Positions 1-7,507 of a stretch of 22,779 nt of DNA are shown here, piece by piece. The translations under genes were made by a program, and so were the position numbers. The stretch comes from an uncultured Bacilli bacterium (GTDB lineage Bacteria > Bacillota_I > Bacilli_A > RF39 > UBA660), in contig CANQCH010000007.1 in assembly GCA_947589165.1 (NCBI GenBank), positions 1 through 22,779 of the forward strand, read 5' to 3'. Each line of letters begins with the position of its first letter. Positions within the stretch are counted from its first letter, which is position 1. The notes below the pieces were generated by a model that was not told the DNA's origin, did not search any database, and saw only the letters and a list, made by a program, of their open reading frames with translations.

Positions 1-1
1 G

Positions 2-610
2 TTATTTTTTCTTGGTTGCTTTGGCTGGTAACAAAATATCTTTAACATTATAGAAATATTGGCAACCCGATATAACTGAGAAAATCGTGGCTAAAAGTAA
101 AAATAAATCGGCAACGGGAATACTTAATAATTCAAATGGTAAATTGTAGAAAAAGACTAAAACTAAACCAACTAACATAAAGACCGTTTTAATTTTTCCC
201 CAGATGCTAGCGGCGACAACTTTGCCGTGATTACCAGAGACCATTTTTAGAGAATCAACAATAATATCTCTAGTCACAATCACAACCGGAATAACCACGG
301 ATATTATGCGTTCATAAGCTAAAATAATTAAGACCCCATTAACTAATATTTTATCGGCAATAGCATCGGCTGTTTTGCCAAAATCGGTTACTTCATTATT
401 CTTCCGGGCAAGATAACCATCTAAAAAATCACTAAAAGATGCAAGGACAAAAAGAATACCCGCGACAATATATTTTAAATCAATTTTAATGTTACCTACT
501 AAATAATTAGGCCATTCAATCCCTAAAGCATACCACGGAATTAACAAAATCAAAATCACAATGATGGACGTAATAATTCTCGCAATCGTAATTTTATTTG
601 GTAAATTCAT
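2..610 (-). CDS. pgsA: CDP-diacylglycerol--glycerol-3-phosphate 3-phosphatidyltransferase
   Basis: Integral membrane enzyme that makes phosphatidylglycerol phosphate from CDP-diacylglycerol and glycerol-3-phosphate, the committed step to phosphatidylglycerol and cardiolipin. The 202-residue product carries the CDP-alcohol phosphotransferase signature D-G-x2-A-R-x8-G-x3-D-x3-D at about residues 64-86, beginning DGYLAR and ending with the spaced metal-binding aspartates. Several hydrophobic helices surround it (about 9-28, 47-60, 92-113, 139-157, 164-182), and the tail is lysine-rich. The length is normal for the family. The ATG lies three bases beyond the stop of the RodZ-like gene, whose last codons supply an AAGGAG-type ribosome site, so the two are cotranscribed. 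The rodZ(ymfM)-pgsA pairing is the same as in Bacillus subtilis. The stop codon lies at the very edge of the window, so what follows is unknown. Confidence 0.95.
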   Translation of the reverse strand: MNLPNKITIARIITSIIVILILLIPWYALGIEWPNYLVGNIKIDLKYIVAGILFVLASFSDFLDGYLARKNNEVTDFGKTADAIADKILVNGVLIILAYERIISVVIPVVIVTRDIIVDSLKMVSGNHGKVVAASIWGKIKTVFMLVGLVLVFFYNLPFELLSIPVADLFLLLATIFSVISGCQYFYNVKDILLPAKATKKK

Positions 611-613
611 CTT

Positions 614-1087
614 TTACTCCTTATAACTTATTACATTAGTTTCCCGATTATTAATTGTAATTTGTTTAACTGACCAGAGAATAACTAAAACCATGACCAC
701 AAATATGACTACATATAAAACAATGTAAACCCACCGATGATATTTCCGATTTTTTTTCGTATAAGGGGAAGCAACTTCTTCACTCTTATTTTCTTCTTTT
801 AATTTTAACTCGATTGTTTTTTCAATTTCTTTAATTGGAATTTTAGAGGTATATTCAAACATATATTCATTAAATTCATCAATTAATTTTTTCGTATCAA
901 GTCCTAAATATTTGGCATATTCGGTTAAATAATTTTTAAGTTCGAAAATATCTTTAAAAGCACCAACGCGTCCGGCTTCAATATTTTCTAATATTTCTTC
1001 TTTAATATCCAAGTCTTTACTTACTTCTTGAATACTAACGCCCGAATTTTCTCTAGCCAGATGTAACATCTCGCCAATTTCGTTCAA
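614..1087 (-). CDS. rodZ: RodZ-like membrane-anchored HTH protein (YmfM family)
   Basis: Cytoskeleton-associated shape protein of the RodZ/YmfM type: N-terminal Cro/CI-like helix-turn-helix (about residues 2-65), charged linker, then one transmembrane helix (about 120-142) preceded by basic residues (KKNRKYHR) and followed by a very short outside tail. The family normally has a longer extracytoplasmic domain; here only about 15 residues follow the helix. The start chosen is the TTG at 1087. It gives an N-terminus of the form MNEIGEMLHLAREN, as in other RodZ proteins, and has an AAAAGGAGTGA ribosome site 10 bases upstream (about 1095-1105). The upstream ATG at 1132 is rejected because it lies inside the conserved 3' end of the RNase P RNA. 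The protein is 157 residues. Position directly before pgsA matches B. subtilis ymfM-pgsA. Confidence 0.85.
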   Translation of the reverse strand: MNEIGEMLHLARENSGVSIQEVSKDLDIKEEILENIEAGRVGAFKDIFELKNYLTEYAKYLGLDTKKLIDEFNEYMFEYTSKIPIKEIEKTIELKLKEENKSEEVASPYTKKNRKYHRWVYIVLYVVIFVVMVLVILWSVKQITINNRETNVISYKE

Positions 1088-1109
1088 AACTTGTTCACTC
1101 CTTTTAATA

Positions 1110-1467
1110 ACAAAATAATTTTTATAAGCCATTTTCTGTCTTTTCTTCCGAAAAGGGCAAATATTTATCTACCTTAATGGTCCTTTACTTCATTCATTTA
1201 TCCGTAAAGACTCCCCTACCAAAAATTTGGGTTTCTCGCTCGCGGGGTTTACCACGTTCCACCATTTATATCACTATAAATGCTCGTCTCTTTGGCACTT
1301 TTAGACCTACTTTCATCTATTAAAGAATGATTTCGGAGCCGTTAGTTAAAAAACTACCCTAGGTTATTTTTTCCCTAGGCACGAACACTACAAGCATCGC
1401 AGCTTGTGCGAGTATGGACTTTCCTCTACATACTAACTTTATGCAGCATTTGCCGAAAAATTATTCG
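1110..1467 (-). ncRNA. rnpB: RNase P RNA, B type
   Basis: Catalytic RNA that removes 5' leaders from tRNA precursors. On the minus strand it has the universal 5' conserved block GAGGAAAGTCC (1416-1426), the Bacillus-like TAGTGTTCGTGCCTAGGG block, the GTGGAACGTGGTAAACCCC and GAGCGAGAAACCC blocks (about 1211-1263), and the 3' conserved block ACAGAAAATGGCTTAT (1124-1139) that forms helix P4 with the 5' block. Helix P2 is a perfect GGCAAAT/ATTTGCC pairing (1448-1454 with 1156-1162). Outer helix P1 pairs AATAATTTTT (1456-1465) with AAAAATTATT (1114-1123), possibly extended by a few pairs. A CTTTTC-GGAA-GAAAAG hairpin (1140-1155) sits at the P19 position. The ends come from P1 and are good to a few bases. 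The 5' end overlaps the gpsB stop codon and the 3' end reaches almost to the rodZ ribosome site. I see no separate strong promoter, so it may be processed from the gpsB transcript. The gpsB-rnpB order matches B. subtilis. Confidence 0.96.
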
Positions 1468-1796
1468 TTATTACCATATACTATTTTTTCTAACTGACTA
1501 ATGCGTTTTAGAAGGTCTAAATTACTAACATTATGATTAACACTACTTTGATTACTACTAGATGTCGTAAGTTCATCTTGTAATCTTCTAATTTCTTTCT
1601 TTAATTTAATATTGTCTTCCGTTAAATCTTTAATGTCTTGTTCTAATTTTTTAATAATATTAGCATATTCGGTATAATCGCGAATGACCATATCTAAAAA
1701 TTTATCTACTTCTTGGGGCCGATATCCTTGCGCATCTACTTTAAATTCTTTATCCAATATCTCCCGCGGAGATAAATATAATCGATCGTTATACAC
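1461..1796 (-). CDS. gpsB: Cell-division and peptidoglycan coordinator GpsB
   Basis: DivIVA-like coiled-coil protein that recruits class A penicillin-binding proteins and other partners to the division site. The N-terminal membrane-binding and partner-binding domain is clear: LSPREILDKEFKV, then GYRPQEVDKFLDMVI (about residues 8-38). A heptad-rich coiled coil follows (about 39-76), then a serine/asparagine linker and a C-terminal helix (about 91-108). At 111 residues it is the usual GpsB length, shorter than DivIVA. The start is GTG with a GGTGG ribosome site six bases upstream. Its divergent neighbours recU and ponA encode the DNA resolvase and the PBP1-type enzyme that GpsB controls in Bacillus, so the locus layout fits the role. 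It is expressed from the strong promoter at 1820-1848. Confidence 0.93.
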   Translation of the reverse strand: MYNDRLYLSPREILDKEFKVDAQGYRPQEVDKFLDMVIRDYTEYANIIKKLEQDIKDLTEDNIKLKKEIRRLQDELTTSSSNQSSVNHNVSNLDLLKRISQLEKIVYGNNE

Positions 1797-1819
1797 ACTT
1801 ATCCACCTTCCATGAATAA

Positions 1820-1848
1820 ATTATAGATGTTAACTTACTTTTTGTCAA
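1820..1848 (-). promoter_or_regulatory. Sigma-A promoter of gpsB (and probably rnpB)
   Basis: Consensus TTGACA (-35, 1843-1848) and TATAAT (-10, 1820-1825) separated by exactly 17 bases. The predicted start is near 1813, about 17 bases before the gpsB GTG. The -35 element overlaps the end of the 32-codon reading frame at 1835-1933. This is the strongest promoter-like sequence in the left half of the window, in keeping with a need for abundant RNase P RNA downstream. Confidence 0.85.
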
Positions 1849-1933
1849 GATAAGTAATTGTTTGGAAGAAAATGTCAGTCTCAATTTCTTCTAATTTTAA
1901 TAATACTTGATTTATTAAATAATCATAACGCAT
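1835..1933 (-). CDS. Possible 32-residue small protein upstream of gpsB
   Basis: Short frame beginning MRYDYLINQV and ending TYLDKK. It has an ATG and a GGGTGA ribosome site seven bases upstream (1941-1946), a good arrangement for this genome. The peptide is mildly amphipathic, with no signal peptide or clear membrane helix. I do not recognise it. Its stop codon falls immediately beside the gpsB -35 element, so translation or transcription through it would run across the gpsB promoter. No convincing promoter of its own is visible. It could be a real small protein, a leader peptide, or a chance frame in an AT-rich gap between divergent genes. Confidence 0.35.
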   Translation of the reverse strand: MRYDYLINQVLLKLEEIETDIFFQTITYLDKK

Positions 1934-2052
1934 TTTTTAATCACCCAATCTATTTTATCCCTTTTTTTATTTTGGTGCATTACTTTCGACAAAACATATC
2001 ATTTTTTTTAAATAATTTATTTTTAGATTTCCTATAAATTTTAAAAATTATA

Positions 2053-2061
2053 TGCTATAAT
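2053..2061 (+). promoter_or_regulatory. Extended -10 promoter of recU-ponA
   Basis: TGC followed by TATAAT (2056-2061) forms an extended -10 element. No good -35 hexamer is present 16-18 bases upstream. The predicted start near 2068 leaves only about 10 bases before the TTG start of recU, so the ribosome site begins at or before the first transcribed base. Confidence 0.6.
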
Positions 2062-2077
2062 TTAAAAGGTGATGGTT

Positions 2078-2653
2078 TTGTTATATCCCAATAATATTAA
2101 AAAAGAATATACCAAAGTAATTAGTCATGCTAATCGAGGAATGGATTTAGAATATTTACTGGAATTAACTAATAATTATTATCTCGAACATGATATTGCT
2201 TATATTTATAAAAAACCGACACCAATCGGCATTGTAAAAGTAAACTATGCTTTAGGCAAAATTGAAGAAGCTTATTTTCAAAAACCATCAACTTTGGATT
2301 ATAATGGCATCTATCAAAGTTATTACATTGAATTTGATGCGAAAGTTACTCATAGTAAAACGGCTTTTCCGATTGCCAATGTTAGTCCCCATCAAATTAC
2401 CCATATTAGACATATTGCACGAGCCCAAGGAATTGTCTTTTTGATAATTAATATTGGTAGTAGTTATTATTTACTTTTAGGAACCGATTTCTTAGATTTT
2501 ATTGATCATAACAGCCGGAAAAGCATTCCTTTTTCTTATATTATGACTAAAGGTTACGAAATCAAGTATAATTATAATAAAGGTTTAGATTATTTAGCAA
2601 TTATTGCAAAATTAATAGGAGATGAAGCAAATGGCAAAATTAAAATTAACTAA
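2078..2653 (+). CDS. recU: Holliday junction resolvase RecU
   Basis: Mg-dependent endonuclease that cuts four-way DNA junctions in recombinational repair and chromosome segregation, the RuvC replacement in Firmicutes. Family motifs: SHANRGMDLE (near residue 20), KKPTPI (about 45), then DYNGIYQSYYIEFDAK (about 75-90) with the catalytic D and E/D-x-K cluster of the PD-(D/E)xK fold, and HQITHIRHI further on. The TTG at 2078 is chosen as start. It gives MLYPNN, which lines up with the MIRYPN start of Bacillus RecU, and it follows the GGTGA ribosome site; the GTG and ATG at 2069 and 2072 lie inside that site. The protein is 191 residues. The 3' end overlaps the next gene (ponA-like) by 23 bases, the same pair as in B. 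subtilis. Confidence 0.93.
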   Translation: MLYPNNIKKEYTKVISHANRGMDLEYLLELTNNYYLEHDIAYIYKKPTPIGIVKVNYALGKIEEAYFQKPSTLDYNGIYQSYYIEFDAKVTHSKTAFPIANVSPHQITHIRHIARAQGIVFLIINIGSSYYLLLGTDFLDFIDHNSRKSIPFSYIMTKGYEIKYNYNKGLDYLAIIAKLIGDEANGKIKIN

Positions 2654-5237
2654 AAAGAAAATGACGGAAACAAAACCACAAACGCTGGTGAAAAAGCCCA
2701 AAGCGAAAAATACGAAGTTTAAAGTTTTAGTGGTCCTTTTAAGTCTTGGTATTTTCTTTGTTACTTGTGTGTTAGTTTTTGCCCTTTATATTATTATTAC
2801 AGCACCAGAATTTAATCGCGATAAGTTATATAAAAAAGAATCGACAATTATTTATTATGCCGATGGGACGGAAATGACGCGGTATGGCGCCGAAGACCGA
2901 ATCTTAGTTACTTATGATGATCTACCTCAAGTGTTAGTTGATGCCATTGTCGCAACGGAAGACTCTCGTTTCTTCCAACATACTGGTTTAGATGTCGCCC
3001 GGTTTGCCAAGGCTTTCATTGGTCAATTACTCGGTAATGATGCTGCTGGGGGAGCTTCAACTCTATCCATGCAAGTTATTAAAAATGATTATACTTCGAG
3101 AGAAAGCAAAGGAATCGAAGGAATTATTCGGAAATTTACCGATATTTATATGTCGATCTTCAAACTCGAAAGTAATTATACCAAAGAAGAAATTATGGAA
3201 TTTTATGTCAATACGATGTGGTTTGCTAATGATGGGAACATTTATGTCGAAGGTTTATTTGGGGTGGAACAAGCGAGTCAATATTTCTTCGGGAAAAGTG
3301 TTTCCGACTTATCTTTAGCGGAAGCTTCAATCATCGCCGGGATGTTCCAAAATGCCCGAACGTTAAATCCTTATACTAATGAAGAAAAAGTTGCCGAACG
3401 GCAAAATACCGTTTTAAAATTAATGGTTCAACATGGTTATATTACGGAACAAGAAAAAGAAGATGCGCAAAAGATTCCAATTTCTTCTTTACTAAAAGAT
3501 CATAGTAAAAATGAAAATAAAACGGAAACTAATTATAAAGCGGTAGTTGATTATGTGGTAAAACAAGTAAATTCGGAAACCGGTAAAAATCCTTTTGTGG
3601 TTCCGATGAAAATTTATACGACGATTGATAAAGATGTGCAAAATGTTTTAACTAGATTAGAAAATGGCGAATTATATACCTTTAAAGATGAATTATTACA
3701 AGAAGGGATTGCGATAACCAGTACGGAAAATGGTTCGATTGTCGCCTTATCGGGCGGTCGCGATTATAAAGGTTTAGGAACCAATATGGCAACAGGTATT
3801 AGTAGACAACCCGGATCCGCGGCAAAACCATTCATGGATTATGGTCCATTCTTAGAAGCTTTTCCTGATGCTTCCCCTTCTACTTTATTCTTGGACCGAC
3901 CAACGACTTATTCCAATGGCCAATCAATTAAAAACTCCGATGGTTCATATTTAGGTTTAATTCCAATGCGGGTAGCTTTGGCAAGATCAAGAAATATTCC
4001 CGCTTTACTCGCTTTCCAAAAAGTTGTGAAAGAAAAAGGTGAATCTTACATTAGTGATTTTGTTCATAACCTCGGAATAGATTATGGTGATACTTTATTT
4101 GAATCAGCATCCATTGGGGGTTTTGATGGGGTTAGCCCATTACAAATGAGTGCCGCTTATGCTTCATTTGGCCGCGGGGGTGTGTATATTGAACCTTACA
4201 TTTTCACTAAAGTTGAATATATTGATACCGGCGATGTTTATGAACATAAATACGAAAAGAAACAAGTAATGAGTGAAGAAACGGCCTATATGATTACCGA
4301 TATGTTAATGACGGCCGCCAAAACTTATCATGTCGGAGGTATTTCTATTAGTGGTACCGACATTGCCGCGAAAACAGGAACGCCAACGATTGATAGTGAT
4401 GCGTTAAAGAAATATAAATTGCCTAGTGGCGCGACTCGTGATGCTTGGAATATTACTTATAGTCCCGAATACTCAATTGCGCTTTGGGTGGGATACGAAA
4501 AATTAACGGATAATAAACACTACTTAACGGTTTCAACTGGGGGTACAATCAGAAATGCCATCATGAAAGCTATCGCACCAAAGATTTACGCAAAAAATAA
4601 AAAATTTACTAGACCCTCGGGCGTAGTGTCCGTGACTGTTGAAAATGAAACCTACCCTGCTCAACTTCCTAGTGCTTATACACCAGCAAGTTTAAAGGTA
4701 ACTGATATATTTAAAGAAGGGGCTGAACCGACTGAAACATCTTCACGGTTTGCGAAACTAGCTAATCCAACTAATGCCAAAAGCAACTTCGATGGTACTA
4801 CACTTACACTTTCTTGGGATCCGATTAAAACGCCTGATGCCATTAATCCTACCGCTTTAAGAGATTTATTTAATGCTAACTATGGTAATTATGCGGAAGA
4901 ATACTATAATGCGCGCATTAAGTACAATAATGATTATATTGGTACGCTTGGCTATCAAGTATATCGGAAAGAAGAAGATGGTACATTAACTTATTTAGGC
5001 CGCAGTGAAAATAATTCACTCGTAATTAGTAAAGATAAATTAACCAATGGGCAATATACTTACGTTATTAAAGCCGCCTATTCCAAATTTACTTCAAATA
5101 TGAGTGATGGCTTAAATATTGTTGTCCAAACTAATTTTGATACTAATGTTGGTGATTTAGTTGGGGGTAACGAAACCCCAAGCGAGACGCCAACACCATC
5201 AACAGATACGCCAACCGAAGAAATTCCGATTAACTAA
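2631..5237 (+). CDS. ponA: Class A penicillin-binding protein (PBP1-type transglycosylase/transpeptidase)
   Basis: Bifunctional enzyme that polymerises lipid II glycan strands and cross-links peptides outside the membrane. Order: basic cytoplasmic tail, membrane anchor (about residues 31-57), GT51 glycosyltransferase with catalytic Glu110 in the EDSRFFQHTG motif, a GASTLSMQ motif (about 142-149) and an RKFTDIYMSIFKLE helix, then the transpeptidase with Ser396-x-x-Lys399 (SAAK), SRN (453-455) and KTGT (581-584). The C-terminus carries a fibronectin-III-like region (about 715-830) and a Thr/Pro-rich tail. The 868 residues are typical. ATG 2631 is chosen because the AGGAG ribosome site (2617-2621) ends nine bases before it, while the earlier ATG at 2622 abuts that site. 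It overlaps recU, and GpsB, its usual regulator, is encoded divergently upstream. Confidence 0.95.
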   Translation: MAKLKLTKKKMTETKPQTLVKKPKAKNTKFKVLVVLLSLGIFFVTCVLVFALYIIITAPEFNRDKLYKKESTIIYYADGTEMTRYGAEDRILVTYDDLPQVLVDAIVATEDSRFFQHTGLDVARFAKAFIGQLLGNDAAGGASTLSMQVIKNDYTSRESKGIEGIIRKFTDIYMSIFKLESNYTKEEIMEFYVNTMWFANDGNIYVEGLFGVEQASQYFFGKSVSDLSLAEASIIAGMFQNARTLNPYTNEEKVAERQNTVLKLMVQHGYITEQEKEDAQKIPISSLLKDHSKNENKTETNYKAVVDYVVKQVNSETGKNPFVVPMKIYTTIDKDVQNVLTRLENGELYTFKDELLQEGIAITSTENGSIVALSGGRDYKGLGTNMATGISRQPGSAAKPFMDYGPFLEAFPDASPSTLFLDRPTTYSNGQSIKNSDGSYLGLIPMRVALARSRNIPALLAFQKVVKEKGESYISDFVHNLGIDYGDTLFESASIGGFDGVSPLQMSAAYASFGRGGVYIEPYIFTKVEYIDTGDVYEHKYEKKQVMSEETAYMITDMLMTAAKTYHVGGISISGTDIAAKTGTPTIDSDALKKYKLPSGATRDAWNITYSPEYSIALWVGYEKLTDNKHYLTVSTGGTIRNAIMKAIAPKIYAKNKKFTRPSGVVSVTVENETYPAQLPSAYTPASLKVTDIFKEGAEPTETSSRFAKLANPTNAKSNFDGTTLTLSWDPIKTPDAINPTALRDLFNANYGNYAEEYYNARIKYNNDYIGTLGYQVYRKEEDGTLTYLGRSENNSLVISKDKLTNGQYTYVIKAAYSKFTSNMSDGLNIVVQTNFDTNVGDLVGGNETPSETPTPSTDTPTEEIPIN

Positions 5238-5264
5238 AAAAAGTGGATCATCTCCACTTTTTTT
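5236..5264. terminator. Bidirectional intrinsic terminator between ponA and queH
   Basis: Perfect inverted repeat: AAAAAAAGTGGA, five-base loop TCATC, TCCACTTTTTTT. The A-tract and T-tract flank a GTGGA/TCCAC stem, so the hairpin has a U-run in either direction. It can end the plus-strand recU-ponA transcript and the minus-strand murG-murB-divIB-queH transcript, whose last stop codon is 15 bases away. Confidence 0.9.
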
Positions 5265-5279
5265 GATCCTATTTTTTCA

Positions 5280-5882
5280 TTAGGGTCTTGTTTTAGAATA
5301 AAGACAACCACAATAATTTTGTCGATATAAATCATACTCTTTACTTAAAAGAATACTTTTTTGATAACCAGCATTTTTCTTAAAATCACTATATAAGAAC
5401 GGAATACCTAACTCTTCACTAATTTGCGCCCCAACTGTATTAATAACTTGACTATTTTTATGGGGACTAACGGTTAAAGTGGTCCCAAAGTAATCATAAC
5501 CTTGGGCTAAAGCTAATTCTGCACATTTATGAAGCCGGAAATAAAAACATTTAGTACAACGAGCTCCCCCTTCTTTTTCCGCTTCTAAACCTTTTATGGC
5601 TTCATGATATAAATCATTTTCATAATCGCTATCTAAAAAGGTTATTTCGTGTTTTCCCGAAAAATTTTGTAAAAATTTAATTTGTTCGGCTTTTCGTTTT
5701 TCGTATTCCGCCCGGGGTTCAATATTGGGATTATAATAAAGGACTGTAATATCGAAATAATTAGTTAAAAAACTAATGCAAGTCGTGGAACAAGGTCCAC
5801 AGCAACTATGGAGTAATAAGCGCGGTGTTGTTTTTAAATTATTCACTAACTCCAGGAGCATCTTCTGATAATTCGTTTTCAT
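5280..5882 (-). CDS. queH: Epoxyqueuosine reductase QueH
   Basis: Catalyses the last step of queuosine synthesis, reducing epoxyqueuosine to queuosine in the wobble position of GUN-anticodon tRNAs. It is the non-orthologous, cobalamin-independent replacement of QueG (DUF208 family). Family marks: LLHSCCGPC (Cys27, Cys28, Cys31), YYNPNIEPRAEYEKRK, GARCTKCFYFRL (Cys109, Cys112), TLTVSPHKN and YCGCLYS (Cys191, Cys193). The conserved cysteines bind iron-sulfur and iron cofactors in characterised members. At 200 residues the length is normal. It overlaps the end of divIB by 44 bases, with its AAAGGAAG ribosome site inside that gene, so it is the last gene of a cell-wall/division operon. No other queuosine gene is visible, so the organism may salvage queuine or precursors; that is an inference. 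Confidence 0.93.
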   Translation of the reverse strand: MKTNYQKMLLELVNNLKTTPRLLLHSCCGPCSTTCISFLTNYFDITVLYYNPNIEPRAEYEKRKAEQIKFLQNFSGKHEITFLDSDYENDLYHEAIKGLEAEKEGGARCTKCFYFRLHKCAELALAQGYDYFGTTLTVSPHKNSQVINTVGAQISEELGIPFLYSDFKKNAGYQKSILLSKEYDLYRQNYCGCLYSKTRP

Positions 5883-6618
5883 TGGCTTTTTCTTCCTTTT
5901 CGCTATTTATTTTAGCATAAGTTTTAAAGATAATGCTACTAGAATTGCTATCTAAATATAAAATACCTTTTTCATCTGTCCCAATAGATGCGATATATTC
6001 TTTATATTTAGCTAATTTTTCCATATTCACAATGTTAATATATAAAGAATTACCATCATTCATCTTTAAAAAGAACCGACTATCATCAATAGTTATTTCG
6101 CCATTAATGTCGGGATCATAATTAATTTCACTAATCATTTGAATAATATCATTATCGATTTGGGCAAATTTTTGGCCAAAGTTTTTTAATAAATCACTCG
6201 GAACATAATTAATTAAGGTCGGAATTCCATTAACTTTTTGCTCGGTTTTGACCAGCGTTTGATTACTTAAATAGTATTTGGCTTCTGCTTCGTAAAAGAA
6301 TAAAACTTTTTCTTCGGTTACTTCTAAAACCACACTACCCCAAATATGTCTTTTTACTTTCACATCACTAATAAAATCTAACGCCGTAATATTTTTCTTC
6401 ACTTGATGGGAACTGATTTGCCAAATAGATGTTTTACTATTAATCGCGGCACTTTTTAAAATTGTCTCATCAGTAGTTAAAGTATTACCCTTAATAATAA
6501 TACTTTTCACCGGCATTTTATAAATAAAATAGCCAAGCATAACAACTAAGTATAAAAATAAGGCAATTAAAATAAAACCTTTAAAAGTAAGTCGCCTTTT
6601 AATCTTCTTTTCTTTCAT
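5839..6618 (-). CDS. divIB: Cell-division protein DivIB/FtsQ
   Basis: Bitopic divisome protein that stabilises FtsL/DivIC at the septum. A short basic tail (MKEKKIKRR) precedes one transmembrane helix (about residues 12-33). The POTRA-like region follows (VKSIIIKGNTLTTDETILKS, about 36-55), then the beta domain with the VKRHIWGSVVLEVTEEK strand pair. The C-terminal tail is acidic and poorly structured (SEKEEKANENELSEDAP). At 259 residues it fits Bacillus DivIB. It overlaps murB by 20 bases and queH by 44 bases, so it is translationally coupled on both sides. Murein precursor genes followed by divIB is the standard Firmicute arrangement. Confidence 0.92.
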   Translation of the reverse strand: MKEKKIKRRLTFKGFILIALFLYLVVMLGYFIYKMPVKSIIIKGNTLTTDETILKSAAINSKTSIWQISSHQVKKNITALDFISDVKVKRHIWGSVVLEVTEEKVLFFYEAEAKYYLSNQTLVKTEQKVNGIPTLINYVPSDLLKNFGQKFAQIDNDIIQMISEINYDPDINGEITIDDSRFFLKMNDGNSLYINIVNMEKLAKYKEYIASIGTDEKGILYLDSNSSSIIFKTYAKINSEKEEKANENELSEDAPGVSE

Positions 6619-7507
6619 TTTTTCCCCATTCTACTACTATTTGTTCTAGTTCTAAATTTATGTCGTAATTGGCGCGGACAGCCTTTTGCATATTTTTAAT
6701 TAAGGTTAAAATATCCACGGCTTTGGCTTCGTTCGTATTAACAATAAAATTAGCATGCTTTAAACTAACTTGGGCATCACCGACCATTTGCCCTTTAAAG
6801 CCTAAATCTTCGATTAATTTCCCGGCCGCCATATTCGTAGGATTTTTAAAAACGCTACCAGCATTTTTCGTCCCAATTGGTTGATGATTAAGCCGATATT
6901 GCCAATTATTTTCGCGTAATTCTTGAGCGAGGGAAACATCGCCTTTTTCGAGTTTTAAAGTAGCACCTAAAATAATGATATTGCGCTTTTGGAAAGCTGT
7001 TTGGCGATACGCATAATTAATCTTTTTCCGGGGTAATGTTTCGACCTCTAGGTTTTCATTTAAAATAGTAACATCCCGAACATCGTTAAATATTTCGTGT
7101 TTAAAAGCCCCGGCATTCCCTCTTACTGCAGCTCCAACCGTCCCGGGAATCCCGGCTAAAGCAACTAAGTTCGTATAACCTTCGTTTAAGGTTTTATTAA
7201 CCAATTGATTTAAAGGAAGCCCAGCTTCCACTCTAACTAAATCATTCGTTATTTCGAAGTGATTTAAATGATCTAATTTAATAATAACGCCGAAAAAATC
7301 CTCGTCCGGTAATATGACATTAGAACCATGACCTAAAAGATAATAGGAAATTTTTTTATCTTTTAAAAACGTTAATAAAAATATTAAATTTTGACGATCA
7401 AAGGGTTTAATTAAATATTGAGCTTTACCTCCGATGCCATAGGTATTATATTTTTTTAAATCGACGTCGGTTAAGATATCGCCAAATTGCGCTAATTCTG
7501 CTTTCAT
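6599..7507 (-). CDS. murB: UDP-N-acetylenolpyruvoylglucosamine reductase
   Basis: FAD/NADPH enzyme that reduces UDP-GlcNAc-enolpyruvate to UDP-MurNAc in the cytoplasm. The FAD-binding region is seen as TYGIGGKAQYL (about residues 22-32), LLGHGSNVIL (57-66) and ALAGIPGTVGAAVRGNAGA (116-134). The proton-donor serine is Ser218 in NAGSVFKNP. The substrate-contacting YRQTAF (167-172) and the C-terminal LGFKG...VSLKHANFIVN region are also present. The 302 residues match Bacillus-type MurB. The ATG overlaps the murG stop as ATGA, a classic coupling, and its 3' end overlaps divIB. Confidence 0.95.
   Translation of the reverse strand: MKAELAQFGDILTDVDLKKYNTYGIGGKAQYLIKPFDRQNLIFLLTFLKDKKISYYLLGHGSNVILPDEDFFGVIIKLDHLNHFEITNDLVRVEAGLPLNQLVNKTLNEGYTNLVALAGIPGTVGAAVRGNAGAFKHEIFNDVRDVTILNENLEVETLPRKKINYAYRQTAFQKRNIIILGATLKLEKGDVSLAQELRENNWQYRLNHQPIGTKNAGSVFKNPTNMAAGKLIEDLGFKGQMVGDAQVSLKHANFIVNTNEAKAVDILTLIKNMQKAVRANYDINLELEQIVVEWGKNERKED

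Noticed and set aside
614..1132. RodZ-like gene starting at ATG 1132
   Set aside because: That ATG lies in the conserved 3' block of RNase P RNA; the TTG at 1087 has the ribosome site and the family N-terminus.
2631..5237. GASTLSMQ in place of GGSTITQQ as a defective glycosyltransferase motif
   Set aside because: GASTxxMQ-type versions are common among class A penicillin-binding proteins; the catalytic Glu and other motifs are intact.
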